Assembly (NCBI GenBank): GCA_958436045.1
Contig: CAUBIP010000084.1
Coordinates: 1 to 6,590, forward strand
Direction: 5' to 3'
DNA length: 6,590 bases
Origin: an uncultured Oscillospiraceae bacterium
GTDB taxonomy: Bacteria; Bacillota; Clostridia; Oscillospirales; Oscillospiraceae
Under the pieces are notes generated by a model. It had not been told where the DNA came from. It did not search any database and worked only from the letters and a program-made list of their open reading frames with translations. The position numbers and the translations under genes are program-made. Each line of letters starts with the position of its first letter. The first letter of the stretch is position 1. Of the stretch, positions 5,908 to 6,590 are shown piece after piece.

Positions 5908-6249
5908 ATGCCGATGGCGACAACAGAAGCGTACCTGACGTTTCTCCTGCAGCAGCTGGAGGGAATCTCCGGGATCAGCAGCAAGAAGATGTTTGGGGAG
6001 TATCTGATCTATTGCAATGGAAAGCCGGTTTTGACCGTGTGCGATAATACGGTGTTTGTCAAGAAGCTGCCGGAGATCGCGGCGCTGCTACAGGGTGCGC
6101 CGGAGGATGCGCCGTACCCCGGCGCAAAGCCCCAGTTTATTCTGGACATTGAGGACCAGGCGCTGATGCGGCGTGTAGTCAGCATCCTGGAAGAGATCGT
6201 GCCGCTGCCGAAAAAGAGAAGCAAGAAAAAGGCGGACGGCTGCGGGTAA
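5908..6249 (+). CDS. TfoX/Sxy N-terminal-domain protein
   Basis: A 113-residue small cytoplasmic protein matching the TfoX N-terminal domain. Visible blocks are EAYLTFLLQQLEGISGISSK (about 7-26), the family-typical KKMFGEYLIYCNGKPV (about 26-41), VFVKKLPE, the APYPGAKPQFILDI segment (about 70-83) and a C-terminal helix ending in a basic tail, PKKRSKKKADGCG. In gamma-proteobacteria TfoX/Sxy works with CRP to induce competence genes. The single-domain clostridial relatives lack the C-terminal TfoX domain and have no established role, so competence should not be assumed. Ribosome site AAGGAGG (5897-5903) is four bases before ATG 5908 and ten before the in-frame ATG 5914; the latter (111 residues) has the more usual spacing and may be the true start. 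Upstream lie a strong promoter and a terminator, suggesting conditional read-through. Confidence 0.85.
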   Translation: MPMATTEAYLTFLLQQLEGISGISSKKMFGEYLIYCNGKPVLTVCDNTVFVKKLPEIAALLQGAPEDAPYPGAKPQFILDIEDQALMRRVVSILEEIVPLPKKRSKKKADGCG

Positions 6250-6306
6250 TTTGCCGGTATCGCGTAGGCCGGGCCGCCCTTTGCGGCGCGCCTCAGCCTG
6301 TCGAGG

Positions 6307-6340
6307 AACCCAGTCTGCAATCAGGAGCAGACCGGGTTTT
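6307..6340 (+). terminator. Probable intrinsic terminator after the TfoX-type gene
   Basis: AACCCAGTCTGC (6307-6318) pairs with GCAGACCGGGTT (6327-6338) with one A-C mismatch around loop AATCAGGA, followed by a short T-run that overlaps the stem end (6337-6340). It is a moderate terminator 57 bases past the stop codon. A weaker GC hairpin (6266-6293) without a T-run precedes it. Confidence 0.65.
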
Positions 6341-6348
6341 GAACATAT

Positions 6349-6423
6349 ATGAGTGAAAAAACAGCAAAGAGAAACGAAGATAACAGATACCTCTGGACTG
6401 TTCCCCGTTTAACAGGCAAATAA
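6349..6423 (+). CDS. Possible 24-residue small ORF or gene remnant
   Basis: ATG at 6349 opens a 24-codon frame of basic, hydrophilic character (it begins MSEKTAKRNEDNRYLW) ending in TAA at 6421. No good ribosome site is placed for it: AGGAG at 6323-6327 is 21 bases away and inside a terminator stem. It lies in the AT-richer stretch between that terminator and the insertion sequence. It may be chance or a degraded gene; I recognise no homologue. Nothing else coding is evident between 6250 and 6440. Confidence 0.2.
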   Translation: MSEKTAKRNEDNRYLWTVPRLTGK

Positions 6424-6440
6424 AAAAGCAGTGCCGGGAA

Positions 6441-6464
6441 TGAACTGCCCCATTTATACGGACA
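6441..6464. repeat. Terminal inverted repeat of the IS3-family element
   Basis: Begins TGAACTGCCCC and ends ACGGACA, following the layout of IS150-type ends known as TGAACTGCACCC followed by a variable part and GACA. It overlaps the stop codon of the transposase frame, as is common at the right ends of IS3 elements. The matching copy should lie to the right of the window. Confidence 0.65.
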
Positions 6465-6588
6465 GCACAAAAAAGCCCCAATGTAGGAAAAAAATAATTT
6501 TAGCGGAGTGGCGCAGCGTTAGCGGCGCCACTCCAGTTCTATTCTGGATACGCTCGTGGTTATAAAAGTAAATATATCTGTCAATCAA
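6454..6588 (-). CDS. IS3-family transposase (OrfB, DDE integrase), C-terminal fragment
   Basis: The last 44 codons of a leftward frame that is open to the window edge. It contains YIYFYNHERIQNRTG followed by APLTLRHSA, the near-invariant C-terminal signature of IS3/IS150 OrfB integrases (usually YIxFYNxxRIQxKTGxTP). The DDE catalytic core would lie to the right, outside the window, so activity cannot be judged. The frame runs on after RHSA for 15 hydrophobic residues before TAA at 6454-6456. This tail is unusual compared with relatives that stop near RHSA and may reflect loss of the normal stop. The gene is partial only because of the window edge. Confidence 0.82.
   Translation of the reverse strand: MIDRYIYFYNHERIQNRTGVAPLTLRHSAKIIFFLHWGFFVLSV
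6488..6534 (-). terminator. Hairpin and T-run at the end of the transposase gene
   Basis: A perfect 10-bp inverted repeat GGAGTGGCGC (6505-6514) / GCGCCACTCC (6525-6534) has a 10-base loop. Read on the minus strand it is followed ten bases later by seven T (6494-6488). It lies within the coding end of the transposase around APLTLRHSA. The offset T-run makes termination uncertain. Confidence 0.4.
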
Positions 6589-6590
6589 AT

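Larger units (their letters stand above)
6441..6590 (-). mobile_element. IS3-family insertion sequence, one end (continues beyond window)
   Basis: The end of an insertion sequence enters from the right. It shows a transposase C-terminus on the minus strand (6454-6588) and, just outside it, a TGAACTGCCCC-type end typical of the IS150-like branch of the IS3 family. The boundary at 6441 is set by the TG dinucleotide of that end. The flank just outside reads CCGGGAA; a target-site duplication cannot be tested because the other end is off the window. The stretch from about 6341 on is visibly AT-richer than the genes to the left. Confidence 0.75.

Noticed and set aside
6293..6481. A 62-codon minus-strand frame at the right end
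   Set aside because: It crosses the insertion-sequence boundary and the terminator of the TfoX-type gene. A different minus-strand frame carries the recognisable transposase signature.
6554..6585. A minus-strand TTGACA followed by TATAAC near the right edge
   Set aside because: The spacing is about 14 bases, too short for a normal promoter, and the stretch is coding for the conserved transposase C-terminus.

Overview
The window looks like chromosomal DNA of a GC-rich anaerobic Firmicute, most likely a gut Oscillospirales/Ruminococcaceae-type bacterium. This rests on the GC-rich genes with strong AGGAGG-type ribosome binding sites, a lipobox lipoprotein, a YqeC homologue, a short clostridial-type TfoX-N protein, and an IS3-family transposase of the kind common in gut clostridia. 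This is inference from protein style, not a database match.

Layout, left to right. Positions 1-195 hold no recognisable gene but carry a dense series of stem-loops (28-87, 98-130, 132-163, 164-191). The last is a strong rightward intrinsic terminator that presumably ends an operon lying to the left. A promoter at 209-237 then starts a tightly packed rightward unit: nadE (329-1084, ammonia-dependent NAD+ synthetase), yqeC (1084-1782, the selenium-dependent hydroxylase accessory family, overlapping nadE by one base), and a large MalT/LuxR-type STAND ATPase regulator (1804-4293, TTG start, 21 bases after yqeC and in the same frame).

The 96-base gap after the regulator contains two perfect dyads (4291-4303 and 4320-4350). 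The second encloses an extended -10 promoter. They sit directly before a very acidic surface lipoprotein (4390-5712), which makes that lipoprotein the obvious candidate target of the adjacent regulator. A separate near-consensus promoter (5740-5768) is followed by a strong terminator (5817-5861) and then a small TfoX N-domain gene (5908-6249) with its own terminator (6307-6340). Composition becomes AT-richer after about 6341. From about 6441 to the right edge lies the terminal part of an IS3-family insertion sequence: a terminal-repeat-like end at 6441-6464 and the C-terminus of a leftward transposase at 6454-6588.

How the parts may work together: NAD synthesis, a selenium/molybdenum hydroxylase accessory protein and an ATP-dependent sensor-regulator probably share one transcript. 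The regulator may act on the dyad-flanked promoter of the lipoprotein. The most unusual local structures are the symmetric promoter-dyad and the promoter-terminator leader before the TfoX-type gene. No complete new system can be proven from the sequence alone.
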